A stretch of 64,000 bases of DNA from positions 17,511,767 through 17,575,766 of the forward strand of contig NC_088302.1 of NCBI RefSeq assembly GCF_032854445.1, read 5' to 3'. This document shows positions 13,128 to 24,503 of the stretch, piece after piece. Source of the stretch: Liolophura sinensis (Eukaryota > Mollusca > Polyplacophora > Chitonida > Chitonidae). The position numbers were made by a program, and so were the translations under genes. The first letter of the stretch is position 1. Every line of letters begins with the position of its first letter. Under the pieces are notes generated by a model. That model was given only the letters and a program-made list of their open reading frames with translations. It had not been told where the DNA came from and searched no databases.

Positions 13128-13262
13128 GTGTCAAACAGACACTCGTATTCCAGACGTCAAAAACAAAAAGGGACGGCCTAGATCAATAAGTGCCAGGGCA
13201 ATTCCCAAAATAAACGTTCAACACAAAGAACTGAAAAAAGTGTATACCAGTATAGTACGAAA
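13128..13262 (+). repeat. Dispersed repeat R2, copy 2
   Basis: Contains ACAGACACTCGTATTCCAG and GGCAATTCCCAAAATAAACG, in the same order as 8960-9080. Confidence 0.6.
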
Positions 13263-13309
13263 TTAGGATGGATTAGGTCTGTCTCTTTATTATCTGCAAG
13301 TGTCAAATA

Positions 13310-13400
13310 TAATACACAGGGCTTGAGCATAGAGAGTAAAACCAGAGCCCTGATGAAATGGGTACACGTATCCCGTGAATTCCGGACTCTGTAGTCATAC
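13310..13400 (+). repeat. Dispersed repeat R1 fragment, plus strand
   Basis: GAGCATAGAGAGTAAAACCA and CCGTGAATTCCGG match the family, with an internal deletion. Confidence 0.65.
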
Positions 13401-14945
13401 CATTCCCATGGGTCCATGGGTGGAGTCAGATAAAACAGCTAAGGAAAACTCGTCTCCCTTGTTTTAAAATAACACTGGGTTAATTTAAGTCCAACGCTAG
13501 AGATACTGTTTTAATCAACGACTTCTTCAGTCCTGATCATTTGTCAGATTGGGTGAGGACGAAACCCTGGAGGTGGACAAAGATGAACGCCGGAGGGAGC
13601 TGTATTGTGTGGAGGGTAGAGTAGTTTTGTGCCGTACCGGAAGTCCGCCATCAAGACTACATTAAAACCGGGGCTCTTGTGTCAGCCCGGACCGGAAGTG
13701 CTGGGAAATGAGTTTGCAAAGTTTAACATCGGGCCAATTGTCAGAGACCTCTATCAGACTAAAACTCTCTTGTTTGGCAGTAATCCATTGTGGTTCTAAA
13801 TGAGTTTGATTCTAAGCAGTATGTGATCGGGAAGGCAAGAGAGTGATTGCCGTCGGTGTAGAATTAATGGGATGGGGCGTTTAGTGCATGTGTAGTTATT
13901 ACTGTAACGAAGAAGAAAATTTAATTCGATGTGAAGTAAATATGTTACTAGCGCAAACTGGGTCGTCTATCACGGAAGTAAAATATTGATGATATCCTGA
14001 ATAACCCCGGATGGGGTGGAAAGGCTATCATCTTGCTGGCACCGACTCTGTCATAAGTCTGATGGCTAAGAGCTATTAGACTTGCTCTAAGACAGTTCTA
14101 ATCTCTTTTGATATGTCATTCACTTAACTTCCCAATTACTAACAACCTAGATAGTCCATGACAACGGGTTAACTCAGGACCAGTATCGTTAACCGACATA
14201 TCACACAATTTTTGCCTGTAATGTAAAACTGTCTAATGCTTCATGATTGTAAGTGTCTATTAGGGTTCAATCTCCATGGACTCAAGTCTCCCACTCATTC
14301 AGAAGAGCTACGATTACGGGAAATCTGAACCATTTCCATTCGTTTCTTTTTTCTGTTTGTCGCCAGTCGAAGGTAACGTGAGTATGATTTATAGGCACAC
14401 GATTTCATACGTTCGTAGATGTAGACCTAAGGGTGAAGGAAGTATAACGCCAATTCAAAGACTGCCATTTAATCGTTTCAATGATAAAGCTATATTGAGC
14501 GTAAAACGAGTTTTTGCTTATTAGTTTTAGCTATTCCGCGATATAGTTTTTCTGAATCTTCAGGTTCTGCTTAATCGTAATCTTGACGAACATCCAAATA
14601 TAGTAATTTTATATTTATTGAGATCAAAACTTCTTCAGTCTAACTTGCCATAAACCAATTTATCAAATAGTTGATAGAGATGGCCTTAAAGATGGAGCTG
14701 TTTAGTTTTACTCAAAAAAAATGCTAATTAATACTTCAGAAGTAACATGGCAGGGATTAATGTGTGATATCCTACGTGTTGCGTGAAAGGTATATGAAAA
14801 ATAACCTTATTAGGCTTACATCTGATGGATGTCTGATGTGTGTTGTTGCATTTTGTTTGGGAAGGTCACAAGGCAGATGTATTAGATACTTTATAACGTG
14901 ACGAAACGAGACAAATCAAACATCCGAACCAGTTAAACAATGTAA

Positions 14946-15011
14946 TTTGGTGAAATATACGTAAACTTATATATATATATATATATATAAGTTTACGTAT
15001 ATTTCACCAAA
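14946..15011. repeat. Perfect 66-nt palindrome with TA core
   Basis: Positions 14946-14978 are the exact reverse complement of 14979-15011. Outer arms are TTTGGTGAAATATACGTAAA and complement; the centre is (TA)n. It could extrude as a cruciform or fold as a hairpin in RNA. Confidence 0.97.
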
Positions 15012-15789
15012 AATATATACATATGATGCGCGGACATATCATGTTGTTTTAAAACTACTATAAAAAAACGAACGTTATTGCTTGCTCTAGACGTCTTCCG
15101 CCAACAGTCTGCGGTATCGCTACACTTGAAGTTACAGTTATACGCTACTTCATATCACGTTTTCAGAACCGCGATGAAATCATTTGCGGTTTTCATGCAG
15201 GCTCAAACATTCAATTCTGCTTTTCGACATCCATCAAGTGTTTCCGTCCTACATCTTTAGAAAATTTTATACCGGTTTTTCACCGTTTGATTCTGAAAAT
15301 GACGGCTCCAATCGAGATTCAGTTTGGATTGTTGTGGTATTATTACGGCAAAACAAACTCACATGCCGGAAGTTACAATTATAAGCGTCAAGTCCAACAT
15401 TCCTAAAGGTATGTAAAAAATTATACAAATAAGAAATAAAGCCGGTAACACACAAGAGAGAAGCGGTCATCAGTTTTCAATGATGCCGGGCAGACAATGA
15501 ATATTCCAGACATGAATTCCATATCAAAGTTCAAATTCGTAGTCCGTGAATGAGTTCCATGTCAAATAACAGTTAAACAAGTATCTCAGTCGCGTTTTAA
15601 TTGCAACTGTTCATAAAGGCATCATGCTGATGTAATTAGCATGGCTACCTTTACGGCCCCTAGCCCCAGGTTAAGCGATATTTAGATACAGTTTGAAATG
15701 ACGAGCGTTACAGACCTTAACCGATCAGATTGTGATTCAAAAGTAACGGACTATTACGTCTTTCAAGTTGATATGTAAAGATCTCATGC

Positions 15790-15965
15790 TACAAGAGGCG
15801 CCATCTATGATGTTACACATGACATACAAGATAGACGGTTACACTGGGCAACCAGCGCCATCTATGTTGTTAAATACCATGTACGCGATAGATATGTACA
15901 TAGGGATAACAGCGCCGTCTATGTGGTTGATCACAATGCAGATCGCCAGAGATTCTGAACGCTAT
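15790..15965 (+). repeat. Three tandem 57-bp units
   Basis: GCGCCATCTATG or GCGCCGTCTATG begins at 15798, 15855 and 15912. The 57-bp period keeps one frame, giving a 19-residue repeat with APSM in a 70-codon open frame (15768-15980). I do not claim it is translated. Confidence 0.85.
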
Positions 15966-18802
15966 GTCCATACCTGCTAACGAGAGTGTTATACTCATTG
16001 TAAAATTGAGAAACTTAGAATGAGGCGTTTGATGGAGTATCCTTGACAAACTAGTTTTTGAACTAGCAACTTGTGACGCAGATTAAAGTCATCACAATTA
16101 ACGCAAGATCTGGCAAATGCTACAAGGCGAGATATGTATTACGCGAGATATGTATATGACCCATGCGATATGGAACATTAAAGGCAAATAAAACACTATG
16201 TGTCAAATGAAAGACCATTAAACACTGCCCAAGAATATAGTTCGATGTATTTTAAATGGTCTTAAATGTAGCAGTCTAAAAGAGTTAAATCGCACAAACC
16301 TGATGTGACGTTACTGATGCCAATATTGCCAGAAAAGGCCACCGTAAAATCCAAACTTCAAATGCATTTTACTAGGGTGAAGAAATTCTAAGAAATAAAC
16401 AGATCTATTTATATGGAATTTATATTCCCCTTGGTAGTGTTTTCATTGCCTTTAATGTGATAGAGGTTATTCTAGTAATAGAATAAATGGGAAAAAGTCG
16501 CCTTCCAAACATTATGTTTGATGTGAAATTCTTCTCAATAACCTAAATAGAATAGGCCCTATATAAACAGAACCTGGTATTTCCTCTATCTGTGAGTGAA
16601 AAGAAGTTTGTTTCCAGATCAGAACTGACTTTTTCTATTTTCGCAAAATGTTAAGAGTTGATCACGATTTTTATATGTACAACCTGTAGTTTGGCCCATT
16701 TGTCATTGGTGTGTAATTGTAACTCCGCGATTTAGAACTGTACCCCCAAAACTCATCTCCCACGAAACTGCCTTGGAAGTTTAGACGGGTATGGATGAAT
16801 GGCCAACACCAAGAGCTTTAGACTTCATTGAATTATCTTTCCGCTTGCTCTGTAGTTTAAGGATGGAGTAGGTCGGTGTGGGTCGGCTAGGCCTTCCCCA
16901 TGAGACGACCAACCCGTTAATTACTGCTGGGTCTAGTAACGTCCACCGACCTGCTACCAATGTACCGTTACCTGATTAGGTTTGCTCAAGCGAAACGGTA
17001 AGCCAGTTTGGTCGATCTTGGTCGAAAAGGCAGAATCGCTAAACGAGATGAACAAATGCATCGGTAATGAAAAGGGGCAGGTAGGCTGCAGTAGAACTCG
17101 TAACCTAGTCCCCAATCGACATCTTAAGCTCACTTCTGCTCCCTATAAAATTGATTCCAACTGTCTGGAGTGTGAAGTAATGAATCAGCCGAAACCTGCT
17201 GGCCGCTAGACGGACAAACATATTATGGTATGAATTGAACTATGCGCAGGTTCAACTGTCACACCAGACACGCATGGATAGACCTCAACACCACCACGCA
17301 CTATACGAGCTGATCTAACCCACCCTTTAAGTTATCAGTTTAGATTTCAACACTACAATATTAATTAGGCCTACAATTTGCTATCAATGTCCAGTTGTTT
17401 GAAATTTATATTAAAATTTAAACCTGGCACGAAAGGTTTGGCTACCCAAAAGTAATAAGCATTCTTTTTGTACTTGAGTGCTGAAATAAAAAATTTTTCA
17501 CAAGAATTTTATTATCTGGGCGCAGGTGTTGAAGGGGAAATTAAAGTGTAACCCTGGTATTACATCTGGTATTGCGGTACAACTTCTTGTCGTACTGGAT
17601 TTTGTATTAGGGTAATGCATGGCATATGAAATTTTAAGTCTGACTCTAACTTTAGCAACTTTTTTAACTGGCAGTCTCATTTAGTGATTCACTCCAACTT
17701 GTGTTATCTCCGAATGCAACCATTACCATTAAAGAAGAAAAAATAAATAAATGACCTGTTCTGTTTGAATAAAACACATGTTTCAATCATCAATCAGAAT
17801 GCCGACTAACAATCAAAATTACTATTGATGACGATGAAAGCAAAATGCCAAGCCTTGGACGCTTACAAAACTCGCATTGCCCGACAAAGTCCTTGGCGGG
17901 AATGGCAGACACTGGAAGCCACTGTATCAATATTTACTCCTCCGGAGAGGTAGCAGCGGTTTATCCGAGGCGTAGCGAGGAGCAATCGACGTACAGCTGA
18001 CGGGTGGGAATGAAAAGGTTAGAGTAAGCCCAACAAGGCCAGATCAAGTACTCCCCCTAATACTTAATAGAAATTGTCCTTGCCGCCTCATAGATTTTTT
18101 CATTAAAAGGGTGTAAGGGTTAAGACTCTAAGCTTTGATTTTTTCATTAACTCACATCCCATCCAGCTATCCAGACAACCGAGCAACCCGCCTCCATCGC
18201 TGGTTGCTTCGAACATTCTTTATCTGATGTGTTCCTATAACACTGTATGTCCACTCTCAGCAAAAGCCGCTGTCTAGTTCCTTCTGTACATCAAGGGTTC
18301 AGATCACCAGTATTTGCTGTCCCGGTAATTAGTTTGCTGTACACAGAAGCCGCAGTTTACTACACGAAATGGTGTTGAACAACAATCAAATGCAAAACAT
18401 GAAAACAGTAAAATTAGCGATACTTTCTAACCCATCTCTTCGTGTCCTGTTACTACTAAAGTTAATATGTCGGTTTAAATCCCCCGTTAAAATATTTTCT
18501 ATCTTTCATTTGTTCTGTAATAAGGTCACAACCCGTGAGGCTAAAGGGCCTAAAGACAAGTATATGCATGGGCCAAACGACGCGTATATACATTCTCCGT
18601 TATAACATCATTCAAAGTTTCCACGGCTTCTTTTTCTAATGAGACATGATTTTTTTCTTTAATTCGCATTTCTTGTTAAACACAACAAATGTTACTTTGT
18701 TCAGTCCTAAGAGACGGTCATGTTTTGGCGTGCGATTTTAATACAGGCGAAAAAATACAACGGAACTATTTTTCTTTTTTCAATTAATGTGCCGATTCGA
18801 TC

Positions 18803-18828
18803 TTTCCGTGATCAACAGATCACGGAAA
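18803..18828. repeat. Perfect 11-bp stem, 4-nt loop hairpin
   Basis: TTTCCGTGATC at 18803-18813 pairs with GATCACGGAAA at 18818-18828 across AACA. No gene context; function unknown. Confidence 0.85.
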
Positions 18829-19310
18829 AACAAGCCTTGACGAAATGAATCTCGTTGATCCTACTTAGAGAGCGTGGAAAAAATGAAACAAAATTAAGGA
18901 AGAAACATACGAGGATATAATCATACCATTCTTTCTTATTAGTTAAGAATGAACAGTACAGGTACAAGCCTATACAGTCAAGGACTGTGCAATCTTAGCT
19001 GAGATATGCTCAAATATGAGAAGAATGTAAATATTTGTGTTTTATATACCTAAATGATCTAAAAATTCTATCACCAAGGAGCATTTTGGACGCAAATAAA
19101 TGTCATGAGATATTATCTCTGGTGCTAAAATTGACATTTTCCCAGTAGGATATCATCCCACCTGTTCAAAAACCTCTCAAAGCACCTTTCTAAAATCAAT
19201 AGAACTCCCATAATCTGGAAAAATGAGCAACTTTGGCATGGACGAAATTTTAGGTCATTTAGGGTATAAGGTCATTAAAGGACTTGTCAAAGTTGTGATT
19301 AGATTGTCAT

Positions 19311-19811
19311 GTGTTTGACAAAACTTTCTCCTAAAAACACACTAGATTGTCATCGTTCCTTAAGTACATGTGTTTGACAAAACTTTCTCCTAAAAACACA
19401 CTAGATTGTCATCGTTCCTTAAGTACATGTGTTTGACAAAACTTTCTCCTAAAACACACTAGATTGTCATCATTCCTTTGGTACATGTGTTTGACAAACT
19501 TTCTCCTAAAAACAAACTAGATTGTCATCGTTCCTTAAGTACATGTGTTTGACAAAACTTTCCCCTAAAAATACACTAGATTGTCATAGTTCCTTAAGTA
19601 CATGTGTTTGACAAAACTTTCCCCTAAAAACACACTAGATTGTCATCGTTCCTTAAGTACATGTGTTTGACAAAACTTTCCCCTAAAAACACACTAGATT
19701 GTCATAGTTCCTTAAGTACATGTGTTTGACAAACTTTCTCCTAAAACACACTAGATTGTCATCGTTCCTTAAGTACATGTGTTTGAGAAAACTTTCCCCT
19801 AAAAACACATT
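19311..19811 (+). repeat. Minisatellite, 59-bp unit, about 8.5 copies
   Basis: Units start GTGTTTGACAAAACTTTC and continue CACACTAGATTGTCATCGTT. Starts fall near 19311, 19370, 19429, 19487, 19545, 19604, 19663, 19722 and 19780. Copies differ by a few substitutions and 1-2 nt deletions; the last is cut off at the array edge. Confidence 0.97.
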
Positions 19812-21335
19812 GTTGTGGTTTTTCTGTACTATTCAGTTAATCAATAAAAAAAAAATTCTCAAAGAGCGTAATGAGCGCTGAGGTGATTTGTGAATTCTAT
19901 GTGTGAGATCAAATCAAGCAGATACCAGCTGTATTCTCCCAACACCTCTAACGCATACATCATCACCCACACACCTAGGGGTACCACAGACAGACACAAG
20001 AAAGCAATTCGTTGACTGTTTACGCCAAACTAGTCCAGACATGTATGTTCGATATTTTATTTAAGAACACTTATTAACCGGTCAAAAGACTGTTTAAATC
20101 TGACGTGATTACCAAAGCTCGCAATGGAGGATGGGTAGCACCGATTGTTCCCACGTTAAACACCAGAGATGTGTATATAGAAAGCAAACATTGCAGAAAA
20201 GCATAATTTTTATCGTAACTCATCATTTTCTCCTACAGTTGGTCATAAGGCCCATGAGAGCAGTTTCCCCATTATACGCTGTTGGAATGAAATCCTTTCA
20301 ACCCACACTTAACACGAAGAACCATTAACATGGGCAAAAAATGCGAAAGCTATCGTTTGACTTCCCAGAGGTTCAGATTTATAATGGACAAATGAAATGT
20401 AAAATGAAGACCGCAGTACAAATAAAAAATAGGACACGATGCATTAGGTTACGGAATAAACTCTTTTGTCCTGATTTCAATCGTTAGATATTCACGAAAG
20501 GAAAGAGAAAACACCTTTTCCGCTCAGCAGTCATAAGATAAGAATTACTTGAGCGTTAAATTGAGAGCTGAGTTTTTGGTCGGGCTAAGGGTGAAGGTTG
20601 ATGATCCACAGCAGGCAAAGTTCTATTGCTGGAATCATTCTTTTGCTCTACGCTTCCAGCGATTATACCGACTGCCCGAATCCAGATCAAACATTGGGCG
20701 AAGAAACGAAGCTGAGTTATTTCTACTCGAACACATTTTGGCTTTCACCTCTCTCTTCAATGTGTCTCTTAATTTTATTTGAACTGTTCGCGCTACTATT
20801 CATAGCCGGAAATGACATGGAATCAGAGCGAACGAGTTTTCCAAGAGCGTTTGATTCTCAGCACGTTATTACGTCGACGACAAGGGTTTTTTCAGGTTGT
20901 CGTAGAGTGAACAGTCGCAGTATATACAGCGAACTTGGATTCGAAAGCGGGGAAAGTCTTTTAAAACCTCGGACAATTTTAATAGGCGACAGATATACAG
21001 ATGGTGGGGGAAATGGAACTAAGAAAAAAATGCCAGTGTTAAATCGCGTCATCGGAAATTAACGGATCACATTCTTGCCCATCTGATTTTGTTATACCTT
21101 TAGCACATTGGGTTAGCATGAGGCAGTCACCCCATACGACACCATGGGCAGTAGTACGGCAAAAACACACCAGTCAAATAAGTAACCACATAAATAACCA
21201 TTGTCAGTAATCCCTCCCACATATTAATACTGAGCTTATAAAAGTTAATGCTAAATAGTGCAAGGAAGGAGTCATGGATGGGTCATAGGGATGTTTGGAT
21301 TTCAATCACTAAGACGCACGATTTGTGTCCAAGCC

Positions 21336-21532
21336 CGTCAGTGGACAAGGAATTACCTCCCTCTCACAGTCCGGGTTGCCTTGGTGACACTAAACAGTCG
21401 ACAACAACCCTTGGGGCAGTTTGACGACCACGTGTCCTCCACCAATATAAGGTCTGTGTGTCAAACTTCAGTAATGTACCAAAGGTCGGTGGTTTACTTC
21501 GGTTTTACATGTGGAGTATGGCGTTAAACAAC
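21336..21532 (+). mobile_element. Old SINE 3' region
   Basis: Contains CCAAAGGTCGGTGGTTTACT and GGAGTATGGCGTTAAACAAC, resembling the 3' part of the tRNA-derived SINE at 28010-28345. Diverged. Confidence 0.5.
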
Positions 21533-21618
21533 AATAGACTACTCAAGTAAAATGCGCAACATTAAAGTTTAGTTTCCAACAGATTTCGATTAAACACATG
21601 TTTCTTAATGGTAACCCA

Positions 21619-21715
21619 AGTCGATATAGTTCACTAGTTGACACAGTTCACAAGTTGCTATAGTTCACATGCTGATATAGTTCACAAGCTGATATAGTTC
21701 ACAAGTTTATATGGC
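21619..21715 (+). repeat. Short tandem repeat, about 20-bp unit, five copies
   Basis: Units of the form GATATAGTTCACAAGCT recur about five times with substitutions. Confidence 0.85.
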
Positions 21716-22689
21716 TTGTAGTGTTATCGACGGTGTAATCCCTAATATAAATGGGGTATATTCGGCGGTATGGCGTTCCAGTGAGAGAGCGTTACAAATG
21801 TCTCAACTGGGGTCAGAAGTTTACATGAAGACATAGCCGTGGCTTGACCGAAGTAATGTCGAAAACTACCTTACCCAGTCAATCAGTTACTCAATCAATC
21901 AAATGTCGTTATCATTTTCTGGTGTGGTTATTGCATCTATAGTCTTTTCCTTTTAACTTGGCGCCTATACTCAGCTAACACGACACATTGATATGTTGGA
22001 CGTCTACATTATTGCCAGGAAAATGCAGATAGAACACTTTATCTAAATCGTAATGTTGAACTCCGTAACCTTGTGTTCGACACGCAGTCTTCATTGTCTC
22101 GAGTGACTTCATAACTATTTAAAAACATGTGGCATGTGTTTTTTAACTGAATTACTGTTATAAATGTATCTCGTCCAGTGTGGCCTGGCCTTTTAGTGCG
22201 TCAAAATGGACGTATTCAGATACAGAGCTTTTCGTTGTAAAGCTGACAACAAACGTACCCATGTACTGTAACACAACCTTTAGATTAGATCATATTCGCT
22301 GAATAAGCCAGCCCTTTTGGACATCCGAGAGTACTAAGTGTCCATAATGGGTATGGTGCAGACTGACATGTGCCATTGTCTCATCGTCCATCACTTGACT
22401 TGCTAATGCTTGATAGAAACCGTTCTCGGTAACCAGTATTGCCCTGTGTTTTCAAATACATTTACCCGGACCACATGTCCCTATTAGCTCTCTGGAGAAA
22501 ACCGTTGTCTCGGGTTTCCCGGCATTACAGGTGGAGGCATGGAATGTGATATGAGGTACTTACCTCACCCACACAAAGGTGATATTAATCTCTATTTGCT
22601 TACAGGGGAAATGTCGCATAGAATTATAAACCTCTGTGGGGACACAACCTGTTTCTCATCATATCTCTGCAGTCTTCGATATATATACT

Positions 22690-22760
22690 CCACCACAGTG
22701 GCCGAGTGATTAGAGTGTCTGGTGTCATGCCTGGTGTCTGTCTGTTTGGTTGCACAGTAA
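22690..22760 (+). other. tRNA-like head fragment, A box only
   Basis: GTGGCCGAGTGATTAGAGTG resembles a pol III A box. No convincing B box follows at the right distance, so this is probably a decayed SINE head. Confidence 0.35.
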
Positions 22761-23300
22761 TCCTGGGAGACATCCCCTAGCTCAGGCATACCCATTACGA
22801 AGAAAGCGACCAAAACAAACAAAAAAAAGTATCGAGAATACTGACCGTTCTTTGTAGATTTGGTTAACTGGCCTAGTTGTATTAGATCAGAAATCCGTGT
22901 CTCGCACATTTGCAGCTAACCAAATCACCCACCCTCCATTTTATTGGACGTGAACCGCTAATACGGATAATTAAAATAAAAATCCTAGACAAATGTGTAT
23001 GTGTAGAGAATAGGAATAAAGTAGTTCCTAAAGTTAGTTTGTTAGGGTTGCCTTGGTATTTTACTTATTTGATTTTTCAGCTCGTCTTATCTGTGTTTTG
23101 TACCGTGCTACTTCTACCGAGGCAAAGAGCAGCGAAGTGCTCTCGAGAGTGGGAAGGATGTCACGGTTGAGGAAGTACAAAATAAATCCTATATCTCAAG
23201 CGACTAGTAGGTTTGCGTGCGATTGACTTGACTATAAGACATATACTGAGGATTAAAGTCATTGTCGTCATTATCTGCTATTTTTTTTTATTGTTTTGAG

Positions 23301-23337
23301 GGGGTTTTCTTTGGGGGGTGGGTGGAGGGGGGGGGGC
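23301..23337 (+). repeat. G-rich tract, possible G-quadruplex
   Basis: Several runs of three or more Gs within 40 bp, including a run of about ten, roughly 1.1 kb upstream of the CARP start codon. Whether it lies in the promoter is unknown. Confidence 0.6.
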
Positions 23338-24436
23338 GCAATTAACATATATGGAACCAGACAAAAAAAACGGAAGAAAGTGTGTCTGTTATGCATGTTA
23401 GGAAGAGCGGCCTTTCACGGCAATGATATATTCATCAATTTGTCAACTTCACACCGGATCCTGGCCCCAGTACAAATGGCCCGCTCGCACGCGGCAGCTG
23501 TTCAGGCCGGGTATACTCGCCTGGAGGAAATGTAGGTGATGGTGCACTGGAGATGGTTTCACTGACGATGGTGTAGGTATAGCGATTACCACAGCCTGTC
23601 GTCTGGCCAGCTTACACTGATTCATATAATTGCCGTATACACCCAGAGACTGTCTCCCCGGGGTAATGGTTATTATTGCTTCCCAAGATAGAAATTACCA
23701 GTTCTTTACTTCATTAACCACCAGGTTTCTACCAATGATCGCTCAGTACACAAGGATTATTTGTCTTTCATGTCCGTGATGAAACCTTAACTTTGAATTG
23801 AATGCCAATAACGCCTTTGGTTTTAAGACGAGCTCGTAATTTCATTGTCCGCAAGCTTGTCCAGTGTGGCGGGACTTCGTCGTATAAGCTGGGCAATGGC
23901 GAACACCGCGGATTCATTGGATGTTAATGCTATTGGTGAAAAAAAGACTATACGGTATGTAACATCCAATCAATTTCTGGAAGCGTGGTTTATTGGCCAT
24001 GGCCGTAAGAGCTGCCGTAGAGTAGCCGCCTGAGCCAGCACGTGGATGGTCGTGCCTAGCCTTCCATTGGTACACATTTAGCCCGTGGTTGAGGCTCAGT
24101 ACGCCCGCTGTTGAGCACTGCCGATTTCGGCAGTCAAGATCTGATGGCCTCATGATGTAGGCACGGACAGTTGTTGTGTGGAGATCGGCAAGGACCTTCC
24201 GCTGGGGAAGGAAATATTACCGTTTTGACAAATAATTAAAGGGAATGGATTTGAATAATAGCCGAAGTTTCCCAGGAAAAACGTTGTAACCACCATGCGG
24301 TTTCTGTGATGCTGAAGTTTTTTTTGTGACGAAAACAATCTGTGACGCTTTCTATGATTATTAACCGTGGAGTAATTAGGAGCCTGCGCATTTGAAGTCC
24401 TGTTTACTTGGAGTTTGGGGGAGTTTTTAAGACACA

Positions 24437-24503
24437 ATGGTTAACCAAGCCTGGAGATTCATTGTTGCGATTGTGTTTCTAACACTCTTGGAAGTATTGC
24501 AAG
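24437..24503 (+). CDS. CA10: CARP exon 1: start codon and signal peptide
   Basis: The ATG at 24437 has A at -3 and G at +4, and an in-frame TAA at 24428-24430 excludes an earlier start within this exon. It encodes 22 residues, a short basic or polar head followed by the hydrophobic core FIVAIVFLTLL, which is typical of a secretory signal. The exon ends CAAG before GTAAGG and leaves phase 1. The next exon completes a Gly codon, so cleavage is probably near residues 22-24. The 5' UTR start and promoter cannot be placed. Being only 67 nt, this exon rests on the signal peptide, the Kozak context, a good donor and matching phase with exon 2, not on direct family similarity. Confidence 0.78.

Larger units (their letters stand above)
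9431..24436. other. Intergenic stretch upstream of the CARP gene, no gene recognised
   Basis: Repeats within it are listed separately. The longest open frames (11218-11640, 140 codons; 20598-21062, 154 codons) have no recognisable domain. CCGGAAGT occurs twice near 13637 and 13691, an ETS-like motif, without an adjacent gene. The last few hundred bases must contain the CARP 5' UTR and perhaps its promoter, but no TATA box or initiator could be assigned. Confidence 0.65.

Noticed and set aside
13637-13700. Two CCGGAAGT boxes as a promoter
   Set aside because: The motif is short and no gene, exon or start signal lies nearby in either direction.
19311-19811. CRISPR-like regular repeats
   Set aside because: The whole unit repeats, including the part that would be spacer; this is a minisatellite in a eukaryotic genome.
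20598-21062. 154-codon open frame with hydrophobic segments
   Set aside because: No recognisable family, no splice or promoter context, and a length that chance can give in 64 kb read in six frames.
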